Assembly (NCBI GenBank): GCA_944384105.1
Contig: CALWSC010000077.1
Coordinates: 1 to 64,000 of the forward strand
Source of the DNA: an uncultured Lachnospiraceae bacterium
Lineage (GTDB): Bacteria; Bacillota; Clostridia; Lachnospirales; Lachnospiraceae
DNA length: 64,000 bases
Direction: 5' to 3'
Within the stretch, counting starts at the first letter, position 1. Every line of letters begins with the position of its first letter. The notes under the pieces were generated by a model. It made no database searches. It was given only the letters and a program-made list of their open reading frames with translations, and was not told where the DNA came from. This document shows positions 8,047 through 15,730 of this stretch, one piece after another. A program made the translations under genes and the position numbers.

Positions 8047-8562
8047 TTATTTCAGATGCGGAAGAATCTGCTCTACGTCTGAATGCGGTCTCGGAATTAC
8101 ATGAGTAGCTACCAGCTCGCCCAGTCTGGATGCTGCGCTGCTTCCGCTCTCAACTGCTGCGTTGACAGCTCCGACATCTCCGCGAACCATAACGGTTACC
8201 AGTCCGGAACCGATTCTCTCTGTTCCGATCAGAGTAACGTTTGCTGCCTTGCACATTGCATCTGCTGCCTCTACTGCAGCTACTAAACCTCTGGTTTCGA
8301 TCATTCCTAATGCTTCCTGACTCATTCTCTTTTCCTCCTTATGGATATGTTCAGCCTCTGCCTTTACCGGCGCCGCTTCTGCAGCGGGTGCCTTCTCCTC
8401 GGCTGTCTCATTTTCAATTGTTTTGTTCTCTGCATTTAACTCAGCTTCCGGCGTCTGCGCTGCTTTGGCTGCCGTCTTTGACGCAGGCTTTGCAGCCGAC
8501 TTTGTACCCGCAGCCTTCTTCGCAGCAGGTGCCTTAGCCGTCGTCTTCTTTATCTCTGCCAT
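8047..8562 (-). CDS. BMC hexamer shell protein with a 79-residue Ala/Lys/Glu-rich N-terminal extension
   Basis: Residues 80-171 form a typical PduA/PduJ-like BMC domain ([38 protein letters not shown]). Residues 1-79 are low complexity, rich in Ala, Lys and Glu (for example [16 protein letters not shown]), probably disordered. The first ATG at 8562 has a GGGGAGAAC ribosome site. Residue 80 is an ATG with its own perfect AAGGAGG eight bases upstream, so a short form is probably also made. The short form is nearly the same protein as the 91-residue shell protein at 8912-9187, which suggests gene duplication followed by capture of an extension. Confidence 0.93.
   Translation of the reverse strand: MAEIKKTTAKAPAAKKAAGTKSAAKPASKTAAKAAQTPEAELNAENKTIENETAEEKAPAAEAAPVKAEAEHIHKEEKRMSQEALGMIETRGLVAAVEAADAMCKAANVTLIGTERIGSGLVTVMVRGDVGAVNAAVESGSSAASRLGELVATHVIPRPHSDVEQILPHLK
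8323..8340 (-). promoter_or_regulatory. Internal ribosome binding site and ATG inside the extended shell gene
   Basis: AAGGAGG (8334-8340) lies eight bases before an in-frame ATG (8323-8325) within the coding region. The codons it uses read KEEKRM, so coding and ribosome-binding roles coincide. The protein starting here would be 92 residues, the length of a standard BMC-H subunit. Confidence 0.8.
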
Positions 8563-8581
8563 ATTTGTTCTCCCCTATTCT

Positions 8582-8884
8582 TCAGTCTGACGCCTCGTCT
8601 TTTTTGAATCTGCTGGCGCTCAGCCTGACGATTCTCTCGATTTCCTCATGGGGACGAGCTATGACCGCACAAGCCACCGGCTTCTTGATCGCCTTATGTG
8701 CCGCTGCTTCAACCGCCTGGGTAACTGCCGAGACATCGCCCTGGATCACAAGTGTGACCAGCCGTCCGCCCAGCTTACGCTCCCATGTGGCAAGTTTCAC
8801 TTCGGCAGTCTTGCACATGATGTCCAGCGCATCCAGAGCGGCAACCACACCTGTAATTTCAACAAAGCCATATGATTTTCCCAT
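8582..8884 (-). CDS. BMC-domain hexamer shell protein
   Basis: The 100-residue single-BMC protein (SYGFVEITGVVAALDALDIMCKTAEV, then GDVSAVTQAVEAAA and CAVIARPHEEIERIV) is a divergent shell hexamer. The usual GSG pore-region segment is replaced by KLGGRLVTLVIQG, so the pore is expected to differ from the PduA-like paralogues next to it. A charged tail (SRFKKDEASD) extends past the fold. The gene has an AAAGGAG site seven bases upstream and lies 20 bases before the extended shell gene. Confidence 0.9.
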   Translation of the reverse strand: MGKSYGFVEITGVVAALDALDIMCKTAEVKLATWERKLGGRLVTLVIQGDVSAVTQAVEAAAHKAIKKPVACAVIARPHEEIERIVRLSASRFKKDEASD

Positions 8885-8911
8885 GGTCGAACTCCTTTGA
8901 CTTATTTCGGG

Positions 8912-9187
8912 TTAGATACGCGGCAGGATCTTCTCCACATCCTCGTGCGGTCTCGGGATCACATGAGTAGCCACCAGCTCACCCAGTCTGGATGCCGCTG
9001 TGCTTCCGCTCTCAACCGCTGCCTTAACAGCTCCCACGTCGCCGCGTACCATTACGGTTACCAGTCCGGAACCGATCTTCTCTGTTCCCACCAGAGAAAC
9101 CTCTGCTGCTTTTGTCATAGCATCTGCTGCCTCGATTGCTGCAGTCAGTCCTCTTGTCTCAATCATTCCTAAAGCTTCCTGTGCCAT
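8912..9187 (-). CDS. PduA/PduJ-like BMC hexamer shell protein
   Basis: The 91-residue canonical BMC-H subunit carries [31 protein letters not shown] and [15 protein letters not shown]. It is probably the main facet-forming hexamer. It is nearly the same as the C-terminal domain of the extended shell protein two genes downstream. A GGGAGG site precedes the ATG, and a predicted promoter lies in the gap upstream. Confidence 0.95.
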   Translation of the reverse strand: MAQEALGMIETRGLTAAIEAADAMTKAAEVSLVGTEKIGSGLVTVMVRGDVGAVKAAVESGSTAASRLGELVATHVIPRPHEDVEKILPRI

Positions 9188-9229
9188 AATTACATCCTCC
9201 CGGGTCGTCTCAACCCAAATATTTTTTTC

Positions 9230-9258
9230 ATTATACCATAGATCAGTCTTTATCTAAA
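9230..9258 (-). promoter_or_regulatory. Predicted internal promoter for the shell-gene segment
   Basis: On the minus strand TTTAGA (9253-9258) and TATAAT (9230-9235) are 17 bases apart, and TGG precedes the -10 box, giving an extended -10. It lies in the 55-base gap between two shell genes, so it could add transcription for abundant shell protein. Confidence 0.55.
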
Positions 9259-9557
9259 GCACTGATTTTCAGCATCTTCTGCGCATCCGGCGTCGGATTC
9301 GCGATCACATGATGCTGGACCACTCCGGTCAGCCCCTCGGCAGCCCGGATACCTGCCTCCATAGCGGCGTTCACGGCTGCGACGCTTCCGCGGAACTTAA
9401 TGGTCACCAGCAGCGGAACCGGCAGGCTGTCCGCATTGGCAGGCTTGTTCTTATCAAAAATTTCCAGATGGACGTCCGCTGCCTTGCATCCCGCGTCAGC
9501 CGCTACGAATGCACAGACAAGCCCGAACACTTCCAAAATTCCTACAGCTTCTGCCAT
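9243..9557 (-). CDS. BMC-domain shell protein with a loop insertion
   Basis: The 104-residue BMC protein opens with [29 protein letters not shown] and ends with [15 protein letters not shown]. Compared with PduA-like subunits it has an insertion of roughly ten residues ([14 protein letters not shown]) between the second and third strands, a region near the hexamer face. It is the first shell gene after the Zn-alcohol dehydrogenase. Its exact subtype is not clear from sequence alone. Confidence 0.9.
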   Translation of the reverse strand: MAEAVGILEVFGLVCAFVAADAGCKAADVHLEIFDKNKPANADSLPVPLLVTIKFRGSVAAVNAAMEAGIRAAEGLTGVVQHHVIANPTPDAQKMLKISALDKD

Positions 9558-9589
9558 GGTTTCTCTCCTCTTACGGCGTTATGCCTGTC

Positions 9590-10825
9590 TTATCTGTTCT
9601 TGCTGTCGTTCACAATCGCGATCTTTAAGCCCTTCATCTCCAGATTGGTCTTCAGAGCCTCATTGATATCCTCAAGCGCAAATCTGTGTGTGATCAGCTT
9701 CTCCATCGGAAGTCCGATGCCCTTTGCTCTCTTTAAGAAATCAAAGGTAGTAGCGTAATCTCTCAGAGTATATACCCAGGAGCCGACTGTCGTGATCTCC
9801 TTGGAGCAGATATCAAAGTGCGGGTTGATCGTAGCGTCTCCGCCATTGATGAAGAATCCGAGCTCACATAAGCCGCCGCCGTTGCGGATGAACTTATAAA
9901 TATTAGAATGAGCTACCGGAGATCCTGTGCACTGGAACGCGAAATCGGCAAGATGTCCGCCGAAGCTGTCCTGCACTGCCCCTGCAAGAGCCTCGATGCC
10001 CTTGTACTCTGTGAAGTTTACCGTCTCTGTAGCGCCCATCTCTTTTGCAAAGCTTAAACGCATCTCATTTCCGTCAACTGCTGTGATATTCTCAACACCC
10101 ATGGTGCGCAGAACAGCAATGCAGATCAGACCGATCGGTCCGCAGCCCTGTACAACTACCCTGCTGTTGAAGCGAAGGATGTTTGTCGTCTTTGCTCTCT
10201 CAACTGCATGTACGAGAACCGCACACGGCTCGATCAGGATACGGGAATCCAGATCCAGATCGCTTACGTTGAATACCGTGGAGCCCTTTCTGATCAGAAT
10301 ATAGTCGGAGAACCATCCGTTCAGATGAATGTCGTCATCCGGAAGCAGTCCATATACATCAGCGCCGCCCACGTTCTGCTTGTTCAGGTCGAACATGGTA
10401 ATATCCGGGTCGTCCTTGAAGATCATGCAGGTTACGACTTTGTCGCCAAGCTTTAAGTCCTTGCCGGCACTGTCCTTCTTCACGTTCTTGCCCATCTTCA
10501 CGATCTCGCCGGTTCCTTCATGTCCCAGAGCGACCGGAATCAGTCCGAACGGATCTCTCTTAAATTCATGTGCGTCGGTTCCGCAGACTCCGCAGCCCTC
10601 GACCCTTACCAGGATGTCGTCATCCCCAACTTCAGGCATCGGGAATTCTTTGACGTCAAAGTGCTCCAGTCCTGTCAGCATTGCCACATGTGCAACCTTC
10701 GGGATCTCGCCGCCTGCTGCCGGTACGGATGCTGCTGCAGCCGGAGCTGCAGATGCAGAATTTCCTGCCATGCCGGAGAGAACCTGTTTTACTATCTCTT
10801 CAATATTGATTGAATTCATGTCCAT
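9590..10825 (-). CDS. Encapsulated zinc-family alcohol dehydrogenase (candidate lactaldehyde reductase)
   Basis: The 411-residue MDR-family dehydrogenase starts with an amphipathic helix (INIEEIVKQVLSGM) and an Ala/Pro linker to about residue 40, the layout of an encapsulation peptide. The catalytic zinc region is present (GCGVCGTDAHEF, LGHEGTGEI), as is the Rossmann motif GCGPIG. The four-cysteine structural zinc lobe is missing: only one Cys remains in VVTCMIFKDD. Placed between pduP and the shell genes, it may reduce lactaldehyde to 1,2-propanediol or propionaldehyde to propanol inside the compartment. The substrate is inference. Confidence 0.85.
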   Translation of the reverse strand: MDMNSINIEEIVKQVLSGMAGNSASAAPAAAASVPAAGGEIPKVAHVAMLTGLEHFDVKEFPMPEVGDDDILVRVEGCGVCGTDAHEFKRDPFGLIPVALGHEGTGEIVKMGKNVKKDSAGKDLKLGDKVVTCMIFKDDPDITMFDLNKQNVGGADVYGLLPDDDIHLNGWFSDYILIRKGSTVFNVSDLDLDSRILIEPCAVLVHAVERAKTTNILRFNSRVVVQGCGPIGLICIAVLRTMGVENITAVDGNEMRLSFAKEMGATETVNFTEYKGIEALAGAVQDSFGGHLADFAFQCTGSPVAHSNIYKFIRNGGGLCELGFFINGGDATINPHFDICSKEITTVGSWVYTLRDYATTFDFLKRAKGIGLPMEKLITHRFALEDINEALKTNLEMKGLKIAIVNDSKNR

Positions 10826-10841
10826 TTGCTATTCCTCCTAA

Positions 10842-12230
10842 TCAGCGGATACACAGGCTGTCTGTCATAACGCAGCGTCTTCTCTTCGTGAAAGTGCTTG
10901 CGCTTGTCAGGCCCTCGCCCGTCCTGCTCGCGATCGTAAAGGTGCAGTAGCCCTCTCCACCGAAGCCAAGCGCTGAGTAAGAAGGCCCGTTCTTCACGAG
11001 GATCGCAGTATCGATCGCTTTCGCGTATTTCGTAATATTGTCAATATTCTTTGAATGAATGTGTGCGGAATGGCGGTTGCCGTGCTCCAGCCATACGGCC
11101 TGTTCTACGGCGTCGTCAAAATCCTTTGCTCTTACAATGCCCAGAATCGGCATCATAAGCTCGGTTGTGATCAGCGGATGCTCCTTCGGTCCCTCAAAGA
11201 CAATGCAGCGGATATTATCCGGTACGTTCACCCCGATCATGCCAAGCAGCACCTTCGCGCTTCTTCCAACGCACTTTCTGTTGAGCTTGCCGCCTGCGAG
11301 AACCACCTCTGTCAGCTTGTCCTGCTCCTCCTTGGACGCAAGATAGCAGTCATTCTCCGTGAGCAGCCAGTGCATCAGCTCGTCAGCGATGGAGTCAACA
11401 GCCACGATCTCCTTCTCCGCGATGCACGGAAGGTTATTGTCAAAGGTACATCCATTGACAATGTCCCTTGCAGCTTTGCGGATGTCAGCGGTCTCATCCA
11501 CAAGTGCCGGCGGGTTGCCCGCGCCCGCTCCGATACCGCGCTTTCCGGAGGAAAGTACCGCCGTTACGACACCCGGTCCGCCCGTTGCGGCAATCAGCGG
11601 GATGTCCTTGTGTTTCATCATAATATTGCTGGTCTCCAGCGTCGGGTTCTCAACAGTAACCGCGATATTTGCCGGTCCGCCTGCCTCCAGTGACGCCTCG
11701 TTCAACAGGTTGATTGCGTACACGGAAGTCTTGATCGCAGCCGGATGCGGGTTGAACACTACGGTGTTGCCGCCTGCCAGCATACCGATGGTATTACATA
11801 AAATTGTCTCACTCGGGTTCGTACACGGAGTAATTGCGCCGATCACGCCGAACGGTCCCATCTCGATCAGAGTCAGTCCTCTGTCCCCGGACCATGCGGT
11901 GGTGGTGATATCCTCCGTTCCCGGTGTCTTGTCAGCTACGAGATGATGCTTTAAGATCTTGTCGCCGACATTGCCCATGCCTGTCTCGTCCACGCCCATG
12001 CGTGCGAGGATTTCCGCATTCTCATGGATCTTTTTGCGGATACAGGTAATGATCTTCTCTCTCTGATCCATGGACATCTTTCTGACGGTCTGCTGTGCTG
12101 TCTTTGCTGCCTCGATTGCCTCGTTCATTTCCCGGAACACACCCAGCTTGCCGCTGTTGTCGGAAGCGATCTGCATCTTTGCCATCACTTCCTGCACAAT
12201 ATCCTGTACCATGCTTTCACTAATCGGCAT
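10842..12230 (-). CDS. pduP: CoA-acylating propionaldehyde dehydrogenase PduP
   Basis: The 462-residue aldehyde dehydrogenase has an N-terminal encapsulation helix (SESMVQDIVQEVMAKM, as in PduP), a linker, and the aldehyde dehydrogenase core with TPCTNPSET, the catalytic Cys in NGCTFDNNLPC and LGFGGEGYCTFTIASRTGEG. PduP oxidises propionaldehyde to propionyl-CoA with NAD+, providing substrate for PduL. Length matches the family. GGGAGGT precedes the ATG, and the gene lies between the aldolase and the alcohol dehydrogenase. Confidence 0.95.
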   Translation of the reverse strand: MPISESMVQDIVQEVMAKMQIASDNSGKLGVFREMNEAIEAAKTAQQTVRKMSMDQREKIITCIRKKIHENAEILARMGVDETGMGNVGDKILKHHLVADKTPGTEDITTTAWSGDRGLTLIEMGPFGVIGAITPCTNPSETILCNTIGMLAGGNTVVFNPHPAAIKTSVYAINLLNEASLEAGGPANIAVTVENPTLETSNIMMKHKDIPLIAATGGPGVVTAVLSSGKRGIGAGAGNPPALVDETADIRKAARDIVNGCTFDNNLPCIAEKEIVAVDSIADELMHWLLTENDCYLASKEEQDKLTEVVLAGGKLNRKCVGRSAKVLLGMIGVNVPDNIRCIVFEGPKEHPLITTELMMPILGIVRAKDFDDAVEQAVWLEHGNRHSAHIHSKNIDNITKYAKAIDTAILVKNGPSYSALGFGGEGYCTFTIASRTGEGLTSASTFTKRRRCVMTDSLCIR

Positions 12231-12266
12231 GAGAATTACCTCCCTTTTCTGACTGAAAATCAGAAA

Positions 12267-13079
12267 TTATTTATTCAGGCCAAGCTGAGCCATAACCTGC
12301 TTTGTGATCTGTGCTACCAGCTCTGCCTCGTTTCCTTCTGCCTTTGTGCCGCAGGAGCATGCTCCGTCACATGCATGGCAGCCGTGTCCCTCGCCGTTTA
12401 ATTCCTTGCAGAGGTTTGCCGGATGTTTGCCCGGAAGTCCCATCTTTCTTCTGATCTCATAGAGCTTTGCGATCTGCTCTTTATCGAACTCCTTCGGTCC
12501 GCCGAGCATCTTGGATTTGTACAGAAGCTCTGCGTAGAACTCTACGGACTCCATCTTCATATATGCAGCCAGCAGGTCTGTAGACCAGGTCAGCGCTCCG
12601 TGATTCTCCAGAAGAACTGCGTCGTAGTATGGTAAATACTTCTCTACAGCGTCCGGAATCTCTGTGGTGGACGGTGTGCCGTACTCAGCGATCGGTACGC
12701 AGCCAAGAGCGATAACAGCTTCCGGCATGATCGGCTGTGTCAGCGGGATACCTGCGATTGCAAAGCTTGTCGCGAAGGTCGGATGCGCATGTACGACAGC
12801 TCCTACATCCGGTCTCTTCTCGTATACTCTCATGTGCATCTTGATCTCAGAGGAAGGTCTGAATCCGGAATTCGCCTGAATGACATTTCCCTTCGCGTCT
12901 ACCTTACAGATAAATTCCGGTGTCATGAATCCCTTGGACACGCCTGTCGGTGTACAGAGGAACTCATTGTCATTGAGTTTTACGGAGATGTTTCCGTCGT
13001 TTGCAGCTACCATGTTGCGGTTGTAGATTCTTCTTCCAATCTCGCAAATCTGTTTTTTGATTTCATACTCGTTTACCAT
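12267..13079 (-). CDS. fucA: Class II aldolase (L-fuculose/rhamnulose-1-phosphate type) with C-terminal encapsulation peptide
   Basis: Residues 1-215 are a class II (zinc) aldolase: AANDGNISVKLNDN, the metal ligands HAHPTFATSFA and ENHGALTWS. This family splits fuculose- or rhamnulose-1-phosphate into DHAP and L-lactaldehyde. The last 55 residues are extra: a Cys-rich linker (CHACDGACSCG) and a terminal amphipathic helix (EAELVAQITKQVMAQLGL) that looks like an encapsulation signal. As first gene of the operon behind a strong promoter, it suggests the deoxysugar phosphate is cleaved in or at the compartment. Fucose is favoured over rhamnose only by the nearby fucosidase. Confidence 0.88.
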   Translation of the reverse strand: MVNEYEIKKQICEIGRRIYNRNMVAANDGNISVKLNDNEFLCTPTGVSKGFMTPEFICKVDAKGNVIQANSGFRPSSEIKMHMRVYEKRPDVGAVVHAHPTFATSFAIAGIPLTQPIMPEAVIALGCVPIAEYGTPSTTEIPDAVEKYLPYYDAVLLENHGALTWSTDLLAAYMKMESVEFYAELLYKSKMLGGPKEFDKEQIAKLYEIRRKMGLPGKHPANLCKELNGEGHGCHACDGACSCGTKAEGNEAELVAQITKQVMAQLGLNK

Positions 13080-13170
13080 GCTTCCTTTTCCTCCTTAGAT
13101 TAAGCATTGTGTATTAACAACCCGGTTCTGCCATGATAAATCCGAAAACCGGATGGTTGTTCCGTATGTG

Positions 13171-13199
13171 ATTATACGCCATCCAACAGGACTAGTCAA
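13171..13199 (-). promoter_or_regulatory. Strong sigma-A promoter of the BMC operon
   Basis: TTGACT (13194-13199) and a consensus TATAAT (13171-13176) are 17 bases apart on the minus strand, about 90 bases before the aldolase start. It is the only strong minus-strand promoter seen upstream of the aldolase. Confidence 0.82.
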
Positions 13200-13358
13200 C
13201 CATTATATGTTGGATTATGTTGGTTTGTTGCGGTATGGTGTGTTGTTTTTATTGTTTTTCAGATTTCTGCGCTGACTGGCGCCTGTATCCGGCTCACATT
13301 TATATTTGCATTATACTCCTTTTTCTCTCTGCCGTCAACAAAAAACAACATTATTTAT
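13183..13358. repeat. Cluster of CCAACA/TGTTGG repeats around the BMC promoter (candidate operators)
   Basis: CCAACA lies at 13183-13188 inside the promoter spacer. TGTTGG recurs just upstream of the -35 box (about 13209-13222, twice, in direct orientation). TGTTG/CAACA elements appear again near 13237 and in an inverted pair near 13343-13363. Repeated half-sites around a promoter are what a DeoR-type repressor would use. Matching to the regulator at 4206-4967 is inference. Confidence 0.5.
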
Positions 13359-13467
13359 TGTTGGTTTTTTGTGGTTTTTTATTATTTCCCCCAAAAAAAA
13401 TGTGGTTTTTTAAATTTCACAGCCTTACTCATGTGGGTTTTATTGGTTTTCTGTTTTTTTACTGTTC

Positions 13468-13496
13468 TTGACATGCAGCCGTTTTTGTAGCATACT
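13468..13496 (+). promoter_or_regulatory. Promoter for the PHP-domain gene
   Basis: TTGACA (13468-13473) is followed after 17 bases by CATACT (13491-13496) on the plus strand, some 55 bases before the ATG. The stretch between the divergent promoters (13200-13460) is T-rich and shows no gene. Confidence 0.6.
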
Positions 13497-13550
13497 TTCA
13501 GTGAGAACTTCTGAGAATTTCTGAAAAAATCGAAAGGAGATCTGAATTTT

Positions 13551-14267
13551 ATGTATGTTTCGGATATGCACACGCACTCCATTGCCAGCGGCCACGGGAC
13601 TTCGGATACGATCGCGAAAATGGCAAAAGCGGCAAGAACGCGCAGAATACGGCTTCTAGGCATCACCGATCATGGTCCTGCGACAATGGGTTCTGCCAAA
13701 GAGGCATATTTTAAGAGCCTTACCATGGCTCCGCGGCGGCGCTGCGGTGTGGAAATTCTCTATGGAATAGAATTGAATATCCTGGATCAAAACGGGAGAT
13801 TGGATCTGCCATGGGAAACCCTTTCACGGCTTGACTATGCAGTCGCAAGTATGCACTCGCAAACGCTCACGCACGGAGATATCTTTCAAAACACAACGGG
13901 ATATTTACACGCGATGGAAAACCCGAAAGTAAAAATTTTAGGTCATATAGACACGCCGAATTTCCCGGCAGATATCGAAGAACTCGTCGGATGCGCGCCG
14001 AAGCACCACGTTCTTATTGAGCTTAATGAAGCTTCTCTCTCCCCCGGCGGCGCACGCACCCCCAATCCGGAAGGCAGCGTGCGCATCGTACTCGCCGCAA
14101 AGAAATATCGTACCCCTCTGCTGCTCTCAAGCGACAGCCACGGCGCAGCACATGTCGGAGATTTTACATACTGCATAAAACTGCTGCGTGCCCTGGAATT
14201 TCCGGAACAACTTATTATAAATAATCAGACAGAACGGCTGAAGTCTTTTCTGAAGGAAGCTCTGTAA
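13551..14267 (+). CDS. PHP-domain phosphatase (YcdX/HisK-like)
   Basis: The 238-residue protein has the polymerase-and-histidinol-phosphatase fold: DMHTHSIASGHG (motif I), GITDHGP (motif II), GIELNI, VASMHSQ, GHIDTPN and LSSDSHGA near the C terminus, all metal-binding segments. Length fits the YcdX-like trinuclear phosphatases. It is read divergently from the BMC operon, with AAAGGAG 11 bases before the ATG. The substrate is unknown. Confidence 0.82.
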   Translation: MYVSDMHTHSIASGHGTSDTIAKMAKAARTRRIRLLGITDHGPATMGSAKEAYFKSLTMAPRRRCGVEILYGIELNILDQNGRLDLPWETLSRLDYAVASMHSQTLTHGDIFQNTTGYLHAMENPKVKILGHIDTPNFPADIEELVGCAPKHHVLIELNEASLSPGGARTPNPEGSVRIVLAAKKYRTPLLLSSDSHGAAHVGDFTYCIKLLRALEFPEQLIINNQTERLKSFLKEAL

Positions 14268-14269
14268 CA

Positions 14270-14312
14270 GAACATTCCGGGAAGAGTTTTTATCCTCTCC
14301 CCGGAACGCTTT
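14270..14312 (+). terminator. Weak hairpin after the PHP gene
   Basis: TTCCGGG and CCCGGAA arms with an AGAG/CTCT extension flank a T-rich loop just after the stop. The T-tract behind it is poor, so termination here is only likely. Confidence 0.4.
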
Positions 14313-14347
14313 AATCCGCCGCCGAACAGGCAGCATGCCCGAAGCTT

Positions 14348-14611
14348 TCAGTTCAATGTCCGCGGCATCATCGCCGCCACTTGAATGATACGGTCTGAAT
14401 CCGCTATATAGCTAATCTGGAATGCACTTCCGTCCTCCAGCGTCCAGCTCAGCGACGTGCTTTTTTGTTCTATTATCCGATCAATCATCTCATCCGTATT
14501 CTTTGCCCATAGTTCGCTGTTCACCTCAGCATCCGGAAGATACTTCTTTCCCCATCCGAGGATAAGCTCCAGAATCTCCCTGTCCGTCTCCTCTGTCTTT
14601 GGGAGAATCAT
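14348..14611 (-). CDS. Hypothetical small protein, 87 residues
   Basis: I do not recognise this protein. It is acidic, mostly helical in its first 55 residues, with a beta-like tail (STSLSWTLEDGSAFQISY). No signal peptide or membrane segment is seen. The ATG has only a weak AATAGG site. It lies downstream of the aldo-keto reductase, separated by an AT-rich gap. Sequence composition is coding-like, but its reality is not certain. Confidence 0.5.
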   Translation of the reverse strand: MILPKTEETDREILELILGWGKKYLPDAEVNSELWAKNTDEMIDRIIEQKSTSLSWTLEDGSAFQISYIADSDRIIQVAAMMPRTLN

Positions 14612-14704
14612 AAAACCTATTATTCATTAACTTCTTATCTTCTATTCGGATCTCCAACGGACTCGCCCCTCATTTATCATCTATTTTTTATTATTTTAAA
14701 TTTT

Positions 14705-15718
14705 CTATTTCGTTATTGTTCCGTCCAGATCCCACAGATCTTCCCAGCCCTTTGCGCCTTTCCACAGGAAAACCTGTCCCTTGATAAGGCGGCAGTTCTT
14801 ATCCGCAAGGCGGATACTTTCCATTTCCGCATCCGTCAGCGGATCTTCCGCAGCGCACTGCAGGTTGCTGATGTACTGCGGCTCCTTTACAGAGAACGGT
14901 ATCGGAATCTGTCCTCTCTGCACCGCCCATTTCAGGCATACAACTGCCGGATGAATGTTATGTGCCTCTGCGATCTTTACGATCTCCGGCATCTGCGTAT
15001 CCGCCACATCGTCCGCTGTGCGGTCACGCTCGGGGCGGGACGGCGAGCCGATCGGGCAGTAACCGATGGGCTGAATATTATGAGAAACCGCATAGTCGAA
15101 AAGTTCCGGCTGCTGGAAGGACGGGTGCAGCTCCATTTCCAGCGCCGCCGGCTGAATCTCGCACAGAGGAAGCACTGCCTTTAGCTTCGGAACTGTCATA
15201 TTTGACATACCGATCTGCTTTACAAGTCCCATGCGCACCAGCTCCTCGCACTGTCTCCAGGTTGCCATAAACTCCTCCAGGGAAAACGGTTTGGAATCCG
15301 GATTTCTGGAATCCCCGTCACAGCCCGGAGCATGGTAATTCGGAAACGGCCAGTGCACAAAGTAAAAGTCAATATAGGAAAGTCCCAGATCCTTTAAGCT
15401 CTGGCGGCAGGATTCCAGCACTTTGCCCTCCCCGTGCATATCGTTCCACACCTTGCTGGTGATAAACAGCTCCTCTCTCTTCACAACGCCGTCGTCAAAG
15501 AGCTTTTTCAGAACCTCTCCGATCTGCGCCTCATTCTGATAGACCGCCGCGCAGTCAATCAGCCGGTAACCGCACTGAACAGCTCCGTATACCGCACCGG
15601 CAATCTGATCGGCCGTATATTTATCTGACCCGAAAGTGCCAAGACCGATTGCCGGAATCTCAGCTCCGGTATACAGCTTTCTCTTCGGGATTTTCTCCGG
15701 ATTAACTCCTCTTTCCAT
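14705..15718 (-). CDS. Aldo/keto reductase
   Basis: The 337-residue AKR superfamily enzyme shows the catalytic tetrad segments: Asp and Tyr in LIDCAAVYQNE, Lys in ITSKVWND and His in YFVHWPF. GLGTFGSDKYT near the start and SVKEPQYISNLQ near the end form the NAD(P) site. It resembles xylose/aldose reductase-type members. It begins 12 bases after the Zn-alcohol dehydrogenase with AGGAGG upstream, so the two probably act on one polyol or sugar. The substrate cannot be told. Confidence 0.85.
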   Translation of the reverse strand: MERGVNPEKIPKRKLYTGAEIPAIGLGTFGSDKYTADQIAGAVYGAVQCGYRLIDCAAVYQNEAQIGEVLKKLFDDGVVKREELFITSKVWNDMHGEGKVLESCRQSLKDLGLSYIDFYFVHWPFPNYHAPGCDGDSRNPDSKPFSLEEFMATWRQCEELVRMGLVKQIGMSNMTVPKLKAVLPLCEIQPAALEMELHPSFQQPELFDYAVSHNIQPIGYCPIGSPSRPERDRTADDVADTQMPEIVKIAEAHNIHPAVVCLKWAVQRGQIPIPFSVKEPQYISNLQCAAEDPLTDAEMESIRLADKNCRLIKGQVFLWKGAKGWEDLWDLDGTITK

Positions 15719-15730
15719 AATCGCAGCCTC

